DNA of 64,000 bases. Source: Pseudocercospora fijiensis CIRAD86. Lineage: Eukaryota > Ascomycota > Dothideomycetes > Mycosphaerellales > Mycosphaerellaceae. The stretch lies in the NCBI RefSeq assembly GCF_000340215.1, contig NW_006921536.1, positions 3,591,918 through 3,655,917 on the forward strand, given 5' to 3'. Position numbers and translations under genes: made by a program. Shown here piece after piece: positions 1-11,924 of the stretch; the stretch's first letter is position 1; each line of letters begins with the position of its first letter. Under the pieces are notes generated by a model. That model was not told the DNA's origin, ran no database searches, and worked only from the letters and a program-made list of their open reading frames with translations.

Positions 1-659
1 AATTATTATCGTTTTTTCTATCTATTTTACCTATTAGATTCTCCATTTTTCGTTTTTCTAGTAATTCTACGAATCTTAGAATTCCGACTTTTTAAGATAC
101 CTCTAGTAGGATATCTAGATAACTTTAGCTTCTCGTATATTAAGACCGACTTTAAAGGCAAATTTATACGCTATATCTAGTACGAGAGTAGGAAAGGAAT
201 AGTACCGGAGGGAAGTATATAGCGTAACGCGGCGTATATAGAAGTATCTAAAGAAGTATTAGTATTATTTAGACTATAAGAGGTCTTACTAATCTAATAA
301 TAAAGCCGACTTCCTACCGCGTAAATAGTAACGTATACTTCTATTTAGTATTACTATAACTAAGTAGGTACGCGACCTAGCTATTACGAAGGCTATTTTA
401 TATAGTAGGAGTCGGAGGCTATCTAATAAAGTAGACGCGAGATTCTATTCTAAATAGCGCGAGGCCTTCTATACCTTCGACGCTAATTATAACTCTCCGA
501 GTCGCGATAAAGTAGTAGATTATATCGATAAGGTACGAGCGGAAGTTAAGAAAGACGTATAGGCGGTATTTAATATACTTTAAGACGTTAAAATAACTTT
601 AGCGCCGGCGAGAGTAAGAGTCGCGGTAGTACTCGCTTCTATAATCTATTAGTAAATAT
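1..659 (+). pseudogene. Left part of a decayed DNA-transposon ORF (possible hAT host of the nest)
   Basis: This is RIP-mutated sequence left of the Gy2 insertion. One plus-strand frame (codons beginning at positions 2 mod 3) is largely open from about 302 to 645, with stops only of the TAG/TAA type, and reads as a charged, lysine/arginine-rich protein segment. Across the Gy2 insertion the hAT-like frame at 20,002-20,859 would enter here in a different register (1 mod 3), so either an indel or an intron lies near 600-660, or this piece encodes something else. I recognise no domain in it. Assignment to the hAT rests only on its position on the other side of the AGTAT duplication. Confidence 0.4.
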
Positions 660-664
660 AGTAT

Positions 665-942
665 TAAAGGACGGAAACTAATACTACTACTACTACTAGC
701 AGCAATAGTGTAGGCAACCGAGGGTAATATAACCTATAGCAATATAGGTAGCTATGTTTAGTAAGATAGGATAACGAGACTGCCGCTTAGGCTAGTAACT
801 AGAGCCCTGCAATATAGGCATTATAGAAGTGTAATATAAACAATATACTGTACGAGGTTAATAATCTGTCTACTCTATAGAAGGAGGCCTCTTATATAGG
901 CTTAAAACTAGCCTATAGGTGTAGGGCCGGTTACTAGCTAAT
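665..942 (-). repeat. Gy2 3' LTR
   Basis: A 278-bp repeat, nearly identical to 19,719-19,996 in the same orientation and to 39,962-40,240 in the opposite orientation. In the sense (minus) direction it begins ATTAGC, has a TATATAAG box (reverse of about 892-899) in a short GGCCTC-rich context, and ends with a TAG/TAC trinucleotide run followed by GTCCTTTA. If the first T is counted, the ends TA...TA are what RIP would make from TG...CA. Confidence 0.88.
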
Positions 943-957
943 ATCCCTCCCTTTCTT
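943..957 (-). other. Polypurine tract of Gy2
   Basis: The sense strand reads GAAGAAAGGGAGGGAT directly before the 3' LTR. Such a tract primes plus-strand DNA synthesis in LTR retroelements. Its position fixes the element's orientation as minus and shows that the third ORF lies inside the element. Confidence 0.8.
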
Positions 958-1133
958 CGTATCTAACTAGACACGTTTTATATAGCGCGCTTAAAACAAA
1001 CATATATGCACCCTTAGCGCTCTTAGCTAAGGCTATTTCTAAAACTCTATAATAACACCCCCGGGGTAATATTAATCCTAGATACTATAATTATATAAAA
1101 ACAACTTCCTAGAAAACTAACTACTATATAGAC

Positions 1134-3863
1134 TTACTATTGCTTTAGTGCACCGTAATCCTCGCTAGCAATAACCTTATCTGCTAGTCGGCTCTCGAAA
1201 TCTCCTCTAGAGGCATAGAAGCTATTAGCACCGAAGTACTATCTCTCGTAGAGAGCTTAATTAACGAGGAGGTTAGTAGCCTTTTCCTTCGTAGCATTCT
1301 CCTAATCGTATAGATATTCCCTAAGTCCCTCGTTATTAAGCTAGAGGATCTATTTAACTTCGTTCTAAATAACGTAACTTAACTAAGGAATCCTACTAAC
1401 TAGGGCGTCGGAGATATAGCCGAGGCCTTCGACTAAGATAGCTATAGGGAAAGCGAATAGTACGAAGGAGTTAGAGGCTAGGAGAGCGGTTAGATTGCGG
1501 TACGCTTTAGCAACCTAAGAGACTATTAAGTTCTCGTAGCCCTTAACCTTAGTGCTATTAATAACGCGAGAGTAGCCTAGGTTAATTAATATACGGTTGC
1601 TCTTAGTCTTTAGATTACTATATAGTAGGTATAGTATCTAAATAGAGACTTCGTACTCCTTTAGAGGGCTAAGGATCTACTCCGCTTTACGCCCCTTACT
1701 ATTAGGCTAACTATCGAATATATAGTCGAGGTCGTCGTCGGTAAGGTGCTTATTAGTAAGCTTGCCGATCTTGCTTAGTAGGACTAGGCTACGAGCCTTA
1801 AGCTTCTTAACCTAGTTCGCAAAGACCTCGGGCTAGTATATGCCTTCGATAATAGTAGAGTAGCTAGTCTTATCCTTAGATATAAGGTAGACCTTAATAC
1901 GCAGGTAACTAGTACCCTCGCTAGCTACGAGCTTAACTATATCTTGTCCGAGACGAGTAGACTCCTTAGAAGGACAGTTTTTATAAGTACTACTAACCTT
2001 AAAGAACTTAGTAGGCTTAGGGACGGAGATAAGCTTATATACGTAATTAGGTCGAAGGGCGATAGCTAAGAGCTATAGGGTAGGGTACTAGCGGACGATT
2101 TAGTTACTTATACTATAAGTTTAAAGGGCATTACGGCCTTCTTGCTTAGACTTAGGCATCGTACGTATATACTAAAGGTACATTTTAAACTCCTCCTATA
2201 TTAGATTGATAAGGAAAGGAAGGTATACTCTACGAGGCTCTTATAACTAACCGAAGACTCGAGGGAAGATAGTATTACTAGTCTAACGAAAGCGATCGAA
2301 GGAGGTACCTTAGCTAAGAATGCTAGTAACGAACTTACTCTAGCGATCTATTAGCGTAAGGGCGCGAGTAATAGTACTAGTAGGGTTAAACGCGTAGAGT
2401 CCTAGAGATGTCGGGGCGGTAATAGGGCGTCTAGGAAACTAGTTAGTATAAGCCTAATTAGCCTTAAGGGTAGCGAAGGCATCTTAATTAGCGATATTAC
2501 GCCTAATCTTTAATAGGCGGCTAATAAGGACACTCGTCTTAGTACTAGTATAGAGACTATACGCCTTAGCGGCCTTCTTAATATAGCTAGTATATATAGT
2601 AAACGGCTCTTCGCCTAGCTTGCTAAGGTCGTCGTACTACTAATAGATAGATAGGGCGACAGATGCTTTGCCTATATCGCCCTTAGGAACTATATCGATC
2701 TCGGTAATAAGATATACAATAGAGTTACCCTTGCAAGATCTATAGATATTCTTAGTTAATAGTATCGGCGAGAGGCCTCTATACCTACGCTTACTAAAAG
2801 AGCCCTCGGAGGAAATAGTATCTTCTAGTAGCGTATCCGGTATATTAATATCGGAGTCGCTATAGTTAGTACTAGAAGGTATAGTAGACTTCTTAGCGGC
2901 CTTCTAGAATGCCTAGCGAGCCTATAGTGCCTTCTAACGCGCTACTTCTACCTTAGCGCGCTTATTTTAAACTTCTTAGAGGACCTTATAGTTACGGGTC
3001 GAGCGACAATCTTATACCTATATCTCTATAGCGAGCGCTAGACTAGTAGCCGTATCGGCTTCTGTCTTAAGACGAAGGACCTTACGTTCGAGAATATCTA
3101 CGATAGGAGCCTCTTAACCCTTAATAATAAAACCCGCACTATTAATACGATAGCCCTTCTCTTTTAGTAGATCTTTAGTAGACTAGGCGTTAAGATCTAC
3201 TTCGGTAATAGCATCCTTATACCGCTTCTAGTAGGCTGTCGTAAAGTCGTTAAGTACGAAGGTTAAGTTAACTAATTGCTTACCGTACTTCTTACTAGTA
3301 GTAGAGACTCGATAGATTATAGTACGGGAAAGGTACTCTACTCCCTCGCGACGGACCGGATACTTATTAACGAACGACGTAACCTGCTTAGCACGCTCTT
3401 ATCTATCGTAGGCGAAGTTAATAAGGCTCTTTAGGAGACTACTCGGACCTCCCTACTACTCGAAGGCTTAATTAAGGTTCGTAAAGCGTATACGAATCGT
3501 AGTACCCGCCGTCTCGAGGCTATAGATAATAGGAAAGGCTTAATAAAGCTCTATATCCTAAAGAACGTCTCGCTTAAAGATACGCTTACTAATGTCCTAG
3601 CGTAAGTTGTTTATACCGTACGATACTAAGATAGTAGCCTTCTTAATATTTCTATCGATAACGCGTAGCAAGGTACGAGCGGTCTTAATCTTCTTTTAGG
3701 GGTCGTCGATAGCGGTAACGATCTAGAAACAGTGCTCGAGACTAGTTGCAGCGACTAAGGCGCTATTAGAGGGGGCTTCGATCGGGACTAATACGGCTAG
3801 GTTAAGGGCTAGTAGGTTACTACTACTGCTAGCGCCTAGCGGATTTAGGGCGCCGGAAGACAT
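1134..3863 (-). pseudogene. Extra 909-codon ORF of Gy2, unrecognised product (RIP-broken)
   Basis: One reading frame runs from an ATG at 3,863-3,861 (start MSSGALNPLG) to a TAA at 1,136-1,134 without a frameshift. All internal stops are TAG or TAA of the kind RIP makes from CAG, CAA or TGG. The N-terminus is Ser/Ala/Asn-rich. The middle is Lys/Arg- and Glu-rich and looks mostly helical, and the last third has a hydrophobic patch (FVLFAFPIAILVEG). I recognise no gag, RT, integrase, envelope, chromodomain or other family, and no clear signal peptide. It lies in sense orientation, 1.15 kb after the pol stop and about 180 bp before the polypurine tract, so it belongs to the retrotransposon. It could be a captured host gene or an element-specific accessory protein. 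Confidence 0.8.
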
Positions 3864-5011
3864 CTTAGTCGACCGGAGCGGAAAGGAGTTAGTAACGAGT
3901 TTGCAAAAACGTTCGTAGCTTGTTAATAATAATTAAAGGGTTTAAATAGAAGAAGAGGGAGGGGGTAGGCGGTAGTAAGTTAGTTAGTACTTAAGTAGAA
4001 GAAAGAGCTTAGAAAGCTCGCCTTAAATAGGGTATAAAGGTAGCGTAGTCCGTATATTCCGGTAAAGCAAACGGATAACGACTATATATAGACCCTAAAA
4101 AGTAAAGCTATATACGAGACTCCTTTATTAGTAGGGTAGGCTAAAGTTTAACAATCGATCTAGCTAATTGCTAGTAGCGACTACGCGCCTTTATTAACCT
4201 CTAGCTTTCGTAGATTCTCGCGCACTCGAAATGTAACTAGTTAGTTCGAGTACCTAGTAGTAATCTATAGTAGTAAGGCTAGCGGGACTAATAATACCCC
4301 CGGGATAGTATTAGCTTTTCTCTAGAGATACTCGGCAACTAGGAGCAAATCGCCTAGGCCTAGCGTAGCTTATATTAGCCTATAGCACTATCGTTATAGA
4401 TATAGCATTACCTTTTATAGCAGTAGGTATATAAACGTAGCCCGTACGTTCTTCTTTCTTCTAGATACCAAGCTTAGCGGCCTAAGGTCCCTATTCTTAG
4501 AGGCTATAGGCCTAGGTTACTACGTCTATCTAAGAGCTAGGAAGGGAGAGGGATCCTCCCTTTCTTAGTATCCTACGTAACTAATACTAATTAGGGCAGG
4601 AACAATTCTCTCTAGCGAGGTATCTTATTACCGTTGCTACCTAAGGGTAGTTGCTAGAGACTAGGTAACTAGAGGGAAGTAGTCCTAGAAGGGTAAGGGC
4701 CGTAAGGGTAAGGGGTTAGGTTCGGCTAGCTTCCGAATACTACCCCCGGAGTATTATTCGGAAGTTATGCCTCGTATAGTTCTTTCTAAGGAAACACAAA
4801 AGGAGTAAAGCTATAGTAATATTAATCGAGGGCAAAAGACAAAAGAGCAAAACAATAGATAAGGTAAAAGTAAAGGAGGGCAATAACTAAGAGCATTAAC
4901 ATCCGTAGGAACAGGTAGTAAGGACTAAAGCTAAAGGGCAGCGCTCTATATTAACAGCGCGGAGAATAGTTAATAGATAAGGAAAAGTAACGTAGCGGAA
5001 AGGACAAGCAA
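3864..5011 (-). promoter_or_regulatory. Gy2 pol-to-extra-ORF spacer with promoter-like features
   Basis: A 1.15-kb stretch with no convincing reading frame separates the pol stop from the extra ORF. On the sense strand, the 250 bp before the ATG contain TATTTAA and TATATAG boxes (around 4,025-4,110) and a pyrimidine-rich run (CCCCCTCCCTCTTCTTC, about 3,948-3,965), which is typical of fungal core promoters. Two GC-centred palindromes lie at about 4,288-4,313 and 4,731-4,763. An internal promoter for the extra ORF is an inference. Confidence 0.4.
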
Positions 5012-6690
5012 TTATTTAGTCTCGGGGTCGTCTAGCTATAATTCTAGGCAGTCTTTATCGCTAGACTAGTTAGGTTCCTCGGAGTTAGAGTTAGATAGCT
5101 AGAAGTCTAGTTCACTATTAGAATCGGAATTAATATCGGAAACGCTCTATATATAGTTAATCCGTATATAACCCTCCCTTTATTCTTAAGTTATTCCTAA
5201 TAGCTTACTAAGACGAATCTAGGGATAGGTATAGTTCTTAGGCAGAATAGGATCTAGAATAGCAGTAGGATCCTCCTCCCGATAGGTATCTAAGGACGGT
5301 AGAGGGTCTATAGAGGCACTAACTTCCTCCTCGGTCGGCGGAGGGCGGGCAGGTTCTCGTAACTTAACGATCTTCTTTAGATTAGCCCGAGGGTAAGTGT
5401 ACTTCAAGGTAGCACTATCTAGCTCCTAAAGAAGGTATACGGAACCCGAGTAAAGGACCTCCTTTACTCTATAAGGACCCTTCTACTTAAAGGCTAGCTT
5501 ATAGGAGTAACTGTACTCTAGTTTAGACCGGTATAGAAGGACTATATCGCTAACCTTTAGAGGTTCCTAATTAATAGCATTATAGTTATTAAAATACTGC
5601 TTAGCCTCTTCCCGAAGGCGACGTTGTCGAGTAAGACCCTCTTAAGAAGTCGTAGTTATATCCTTAAGAGCCTTAGCCCGTAGGGTAAGAAGATCTACCC
5701 TAGTACGAACAGACCCCTAATCGTAAACGCCGTACGTACGATAGGACAATTTAATAGGAAGAACGGCGTCCCTCCTAATTATAAGTTCCGCTAGTATAAG
5801 TCTAGTCGTATCGATAATAGTAGTTCGGTCCGCCTAGAGAAGGGCTAAGACGCGGGTAGAGATAGGAACTAATCTGTCTCTACTATTAGTTATCTTAGAT
5901 AGGGCATTAATTAAAGACCGATAGCCGCGTTTAATAATAGCATTCGACTAGGGATAGTACGGGGAGATACGAACGTTCTTCGCCCTATACGAAGCAAGTA
6001 GCGCTTAAACTTCTTTAGCTATATTGTTTATAGCGTTATCTAAGATAATCTCGTAAGGCGTTCCCTAGCGGTAGAATAGATCCTTAAATAGGAAGGTAGC
6101 TATATCCCGGGCATTAATAGTACCGTAGCCCTTATAGAAATAATAGGCCTCTAGCTATCGAGAAAGACCCTCTCGAATAATATATAAGCTATTATTGCGG
6201 CTAAGATAAACCCTATCGCTATACTACCGCTCCCCGACCGATTAGGTAGTAGGAATACGTAGCTCTCCTAGACGTCGGTAGCTATTCCTAAAATTGCACT
6301 TAGGACAGCTCTTATAGTAGCGGGAGACATTAGCCTATACGCCGTCCTACTAGTAGCGTCGACGAAGGATATCGAAGGTGCCCTCCGCCGCCCGGTAGCC
6401 GAGTTTATCGTAAACGGAACGAAGGATTTCTTATCGGGCTACTAGATCGTTAATAATACGCTAGAGCGGTATATTAATTATAGCCTATCGCTAAAGGATA
6501 CGATCCTTAATAAGGAACCTCCGAGAATAGCGAATAATATAACGGTATTAACTCTTTAATAGACTAGGAGCTCTCTTCGTATAGGTAAGGAAGTAGGCGA
6601 TATTATAGGAGTCGTCGGAGTAGACCCTATTAAGGATATTATCCCTATCTAGTTCGTCTACCTTAGTATCGTCCTAGTCCTCGCCGTTAG
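5012..6690 (-). pseudogene. Gy2 pol, 3' part: integrase and C-terminal tail
   Basis: This continues the pol frame that breaks off at 13,751. Removing Gy1-A plus one GTTAG (7,060 bp) puts the two parts in the same register. In order it shows an integrase zinc-binding stretch (around 6,430-6,600), with C/H positions partly lost to RIP, an integrase core with a YYPxSNAIIKRG-like segment (around 5,900-5,950) instead of the usual HPQxNGQVER, and a proline/acid-rich tail ending at a TAA at 5,014-5,012. The stops are TAG/TAA. No chromodomain is obvious, unlike in Gy1. Confidence 0.75.
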
Positions 6691-6886
6691 TATAAGAAGG
6701 GTATATTAGTAGGTAGATAGGGTAGTAGTAGGTACGAGTAGTATTCGATAAGGAACTAGGAGGAGAGGGAGGAAGGTAGGCAAGTTAGCCTATTGCTAAG
6801 TGCTAAGCCCTACCTAAGGCACTAAGACCCTAGCTTTACTCGGCCTAATTATATGCTAATTACGTATAGCCTCTTTAGCCCTAATA
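6691..6886 (-). repeat. Gy1-A 3' LTR
   Basis: A 196-bp LTR with sense ends TATTAGGGC...CTTCTTATA, a RIP form of TG...CA. It matches 13,550-13,745. Confidence 0.92.
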
Positions 6887-8040
6887 TACGCTTCCCTTCT
6901 AAAGGCCGCGCCCTCGTAGCCTATCTATATTCTAATCTCGACCTCTATTACTACTAACTTAGCAGGTCTAATAAGCCGCTTAGTCCGCGCTAAATTAAAC
7001 GCACAACTACCTAATTATGTAACTATATCAAACCTTACTTCTAATACAATGTCTAACTCTAACCGCGCTATCCTTATATATAATAAAGTAATATATAACT
7101 ACGAGAATTGAGGACTATCGACTAATTACAATACGAGCGCGTCTTCCCTACTATAATAGGTAGACGTACGAGGTATTATAGCCCTGCCTCCGTTCTAAGT
7201 AATATCGTACCGAGTTCTTTGCGTCTACTCTTAAAAGACCTAGCAATGTCCGCTTCCGAGGATTGTCCGTTCCGAGGGCTATTATTTACTGTCTTAGTTT
7301 TACTAGCCCTAATTAGTTAGGTTTAGTAGCCTTTAAGTGTTAACTAATTATATCTTTTTAAAAAACTCAGTTCCTCTAGTTTCTATAGGTAAAGGCTATT
7401 ATAAGTGTAGTAGTAGAGGTTCGCCTCGCTTAAAGGGTTAGATAGATCGAGGAGTAACCTATTGTCCGCAAGATCGACCCCGGCTAGCTTAGCTCTATAG
7501 TTTTGCCCTTAGTCGATTAGTCTATTAGGCTACTTAATCCTTTTAAGCCTTAATATTTTAACTTAGCCTTAAAGCTTTGATCAAAGTTTTAATTAAAGGT
7601 GCCTTAGGCTCGTAGTATAGGTAAGGTTGTCTTCGTAGGTACGGTAACAATAGTAGGTAACGTTAATAGTAGCGGCGCTAGTCGTCTTAGCGCTAACTTT
7701 ACCTTACTTCTAATTTCCTTCTTTAACTAACAATAACTTAGCAACACCGTTACTAATATAGCCGCGCCGGCCGCGCCGTTATAAGCGCGATACTATCCTC
7801 GCCGATCGCTTAGGCCTCGAGGCCTTAATAGAATAAAGGATTAAGAGGGGGACCTAAATACTAGGAGAAGGGCCTTATAGGGCGCATTAGTAAAGAGGTA
7901 GAGCCCTTAAAAGAGCAGGCAATTGGTTAACGCGTCGTAGCGCGCCTAGTATAGTCTTATTGTCCTTTGTTACTAACAATTGCTTATCTCTAATTAGTTA
8001 GCTAATAGCACCCCGGGGGTAGTATTATTCCTAGGCGACA
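6887..8040 (-). other. Gy1-A 3' untranslated region and polypurine tract
   Basis: About 1.15 kb lies between the pol stop and the 3' LTR with no convincing frame. The sense sequence AGAAGGGAAGCG (reverse of about 6,889-6,900) next to the LTR is the polypurine tract. A GC-centred palindrome lies at 8,004-8,029, just after the pol stop. The same 3' region is seen in Gy1-B (21,057-22,290) and in the truncated copy (43,020-44,263). Confidence 0.65.
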
Positions 8041-11000
8041 TTATAGGCCCTTAGCCTTCTTCTTGTTCTTTACACTAGTCTAATACTTATCTAACAACTT
8101 AGCTATATTCTTAAAGGAATCTTTAGCCTCCTACGAGTCCTATTTAGGTAAATAGCCTTGCTATCTTAGGAGGTACTCCTTCTTGCCTTATCTAGTCCGA
8201 TGCTTTAGGATACGTTCTATAGACTACAGCTCTTCGCTATTAGCTAGTATGTCCTCGGATTTAGCAGGTGCTTCATCCCCTTCGCGTAGGTAGTACGGCT
8301 TAAGGAGGGATATATAGAAGGTATTATAGATAGTATAATAAGGTAGAAGCTATAACTAATAGGCCTATATGCCCTTAGCCTCTCGAATGCGGAATAGGCT
8401 AATGTATCTTAGTGCGAGCTTAGGCCTTGTTTTGCTATTAGGTAATAGGTGTTTGCGGATACGGAGGTTCTTAGTACTTAGTATAACTATATCGCCTTGT
8501 TTGAAGGTTATTAGTATATAGCGCTTATCGTAGTAGGTCTTTTAGTACTCTTAAGCCCTTATTAGCTTCTTAGCTATCTTAGTATAGATTTCTCGCATCT
8601 TTTAGATACGTTCTATTGCCGCTAGTGTTTCTAGTACTTAACGCGCTTCCCTTTCCTTGCGCTCGGCCTCGAGCGAGGTAAATAGATCTTGTAGTAGGGC
8701 AGCGTTTTAGCCTATTATAGCTATATATAGTAAAACTTTAGTAGATAAGTGCACGCTATTGTTATATACGAATTCTATAGGCTATAGGAGGTTAACCCAA
8801 TCCTCGGGGTTCTTATTAATGTAGCTACGCAGGTACTACTATAGGGTAGCATTCTGCCTCTCTATTTGACCGTTAGTCTATAGATAGAAGGCTGTTAATA
8901 GCCGATGCTTTAGTCTTAGCTGCAAGCAAATCTCGCTCTAATAGTGAGATGTTAGTGTCGATCTACAATCGGACACGATCCCCTTAGGGGTTCCCTAATA
9001 GGTACAGAAGATATCGGTCTATAGCGCCTCTACTATATTAATAGTAGTCCAATCCTTGCGCGCCGGGATGTATCGAGCGCCTTTAGTAAATCGATCTACT
9101 ATAACAAGGATAGTATTATACACATCCTTGCTACCCCTACGCTTAGTAGGCAGAAGGCCTATAATAAAGTCTATTATAAGCTTAGCAAATAGCTTCCTAG
9201 GAATAGGAAGTGAAGACAACTCGCTAAATAGTAAGTGCTTTAGTGCTTTAACTCGCTAGTATACTATACAGGTCTATATATACTCCTTTATATACCGCTT
9301 ACTATTTAGCTAGTAGTATGTACGCGATAGTAACTCGTACGACCTCTCTATACTATAGTAACTAGCGAGCTTACTATTATAGTGCCTCTTTAAAAGCTCT
9401 TATCTAATCGATTGTTTAGCGGGGACATAGTATCTGCCCTTAAACTTCAAGTAACCTTTGTCGTCGATCGACTAATTGTTATTACTCTTACTAGATCGAG
9501 TCGTTCGCCTACTTACAAGCTTATTAATACGTTCGACAGCAAAGGCGTCCCTCTACTAAGCCCGTAATAGCTTATCTATAAACGATTAACTATCCCTATT
9601 TGTAAGGTTATTTAATAGCACCCTCGCTATTAAACGAGGTACGTATTATATGCATCTAATAGCACTAGTAGCCGGATTAACTACAACCTCTTCTATAGTG
9701 CTATCGCTATAGATAGCAATATCTTTAATCGAGTCGTTATAGCTCGAGCGATCTACGTCCTTTTTAACGTATACTAGAAGAACGACAACTCCGCTATAGT
9801 ATTTGTTGCCGCCGCGGGGTCCGGAGGTCCGCTTATCCTACGTTTGCTTATTAACAATACAGGCTATAGCAATCTTATACTATAGGGTTAGAAACAATGA
9901 ATTAATATATTAGGTCTCGCTGTCGTAATTAGGTCGCCTCGATAGGCTATTAGTAGGGTTACTTACGCCTAGCCGATATAATATATTAAAATCAAACCCG
10001 GCGAGGTAGACGGCCTATCTAGCCTATCGACCTATAACCCTAGTAACCTTAGTAATGCTACGGAGGTTGTTATAGTCTATATAGACCTAAATAGTATACT
10101 ATATACTATCGAGATAGTGCCTCTAATGCTTAAAGGCCTCGATAATAGCTAGGAGCTCTTACTCGTAGGTCTCGTAGCGACGCTCTATATCGATTATCTT
10201 TCGTAAGAAGAAGGCAATCGGGTGCTAATAGGTATTATCAGCCTATTGTAATATAATAGCTAATATAGCGAACTGTAAAGCGTTAGTCTCAATTCGGATC
10301 TGCTTGCTTAGTACGAAATAGTATAATAAGGGGACTTTAGTAAAGCGTTGCTTTAGACCGTTAAAAGCGGCTTGTGTCTTACTAGTCTATCTAAACTCTC
10401 TAGACGGGTTGGCCTTGGTTTTAGTAAGCTTAGTTAATAGCATTACGTACCTCGAATAGCCCTTAATAAACCGGCGGTAGAAGTTAGCAAAACCGAGGAA
10501 TAATTGAAGCTCTTTAATAGACGTAGGAATAGGCTATTTAGTAATTGTTTTGATCCGGTTAGGATTAGCCTTAATACCCTCGGTTGAAATAAGGAAGCTA
10601 AGGAATAACATCTCTTTAGTAGCAAAGGTGCATTTAGAAGGTTTGTAATACAGTCTATAGGCTCGCAGGCGGTCGAGGACCTTACGTACTACGGCCTAGT
10701 ATTCTGCAATATTAGGTAAATGTATATAAACTAGGATGTTATCTAGGTAAACTATACAGAGATAGTCTAATAGGCCCGAAAGGGCCCGATTGATATAGGA
10801 CTAGAATGTTATAGGGGCATTAGCTAAGCCGAATAGTATAACTAAGTACTCGAAATAGCTATAGCGAGTACGAAAGGCTGTCTTCTATTTATCGCCCTTA
10901 CGAATACGAATGCGGTAATAGGCGTCCTTAATATCTAATATAGTATAGTAGTAGGCACTAGAAAGGCGATCGAGGGTCTTATTAATAAGCGGAAGTAGAC

Positions 11001-11924
11001 AGCGGTCTTTAATAGTAACAGCGTTAAGCCTACGATAGTCGACATATAGGCGCAGGCTACTATCCTTCTTTAGAACAAACAGGATAGGCGTACTAGTAGG
11101 GCTATTGCTATACCGAATTCGACTATTAGCTAGGTTTTCCTCTAGATACTTACGCAATATAGCAAGCTCGCGCTTACTAAGGTTGTAGAGTAGTTTAAAA
11201 GGAACCTCTTTGCCCTCTATAATATTAATCTTATAATCCGTCTCTTTAAATATAGGCAATGTCGATGCTAAGTAGTGTTTGAATACGTTAATATAGGTCT
11301 CTCGAATAGGCTCCGGTATACGCTTAAGCTATTTAGGGTCTATACTATTAGGGGGCATAGGTTTATCGTTATTACTACCGAGCAGGTCGGCAGTTAGATT
11401 AGCTAAGGCGGAGGCTAGTGTTAGGTTACTAATAAATAGGACCCCAATATTATTAGGACACTCGCTAATGTCGATGTGTTTAATGTCCTCTTTCCTAGCG
11501 ATTCTAAATCGCTATTGTTAACTGCCTAAGTCTATAACTATAGTATAGTACTTAAGAACAGGGTTGCTAATAACAATGTTAGATAGGAGGCTGTCTATGT
11601 CTACCGCGTAGGCAGTAAAGTTTAGTAGGCGCTTATTGCCGAGGTTATCTCTTAGGGCTATATAGACATAGTAAGCTCTATAGGTCAAGTGCCGAGCGTT
11701 ATTAAACTAAGCAAGGGTTAGTAGGTTAGTCCTAGGCAGTTATCGAAGGTCTAATTGCTTAGCTAGGCGATAGCTAATAAGGGCACTAACTGAATTTCCT
11801 AGGTCTAGAGTAACCTTAGTTTTATAATTATTGCTATATATATCCCCTACGAGACAGGTACGTATAATAGCTAGTATAATGTCGATAGTCTTACGCCGTA
11901 TAAGGCTAACAGTTAGTACGGCGC
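8041..11924 (-). pseudogene. Gy1-A pol: protease, RT, RNase H, integrase, chromodomain
   Basis: All of pol is in a single minus frame with RIP stops. The protease LDLGNS (about 11,800) resembles the LDSG active site. RT has YVDYRRLNAVTIKDR (about 11,030) and DIKDAYYRIRI (about 10,910). RNase H follows. Integrase has DFIIGLLPTKRRG and VIVDRFTKGARYI (9,100-9,200). A C-terminal chromodomain (about 8,090-8,230) has the aromatic and EYLLR cores, with Trp codons turned into stops. The segment ends KKKAKGL at a TAA (8,043-8,041), which may itself be a RIP-mutated CAA. The chromodomain would steer integration toward H3K9-methylated chromatin (family knowledge). Confidence 0.85.

Noticed and set aside
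660..942. The 278-bp repeats at 665, 19,719 and 39,962 as SINEs or independent MITEs
   Set aside because: They are LTRs of one element: matching outer duplications at the first two copies, a polypurine tract and a primer site inside, and a TATA box; the third copy is a solo LTR.
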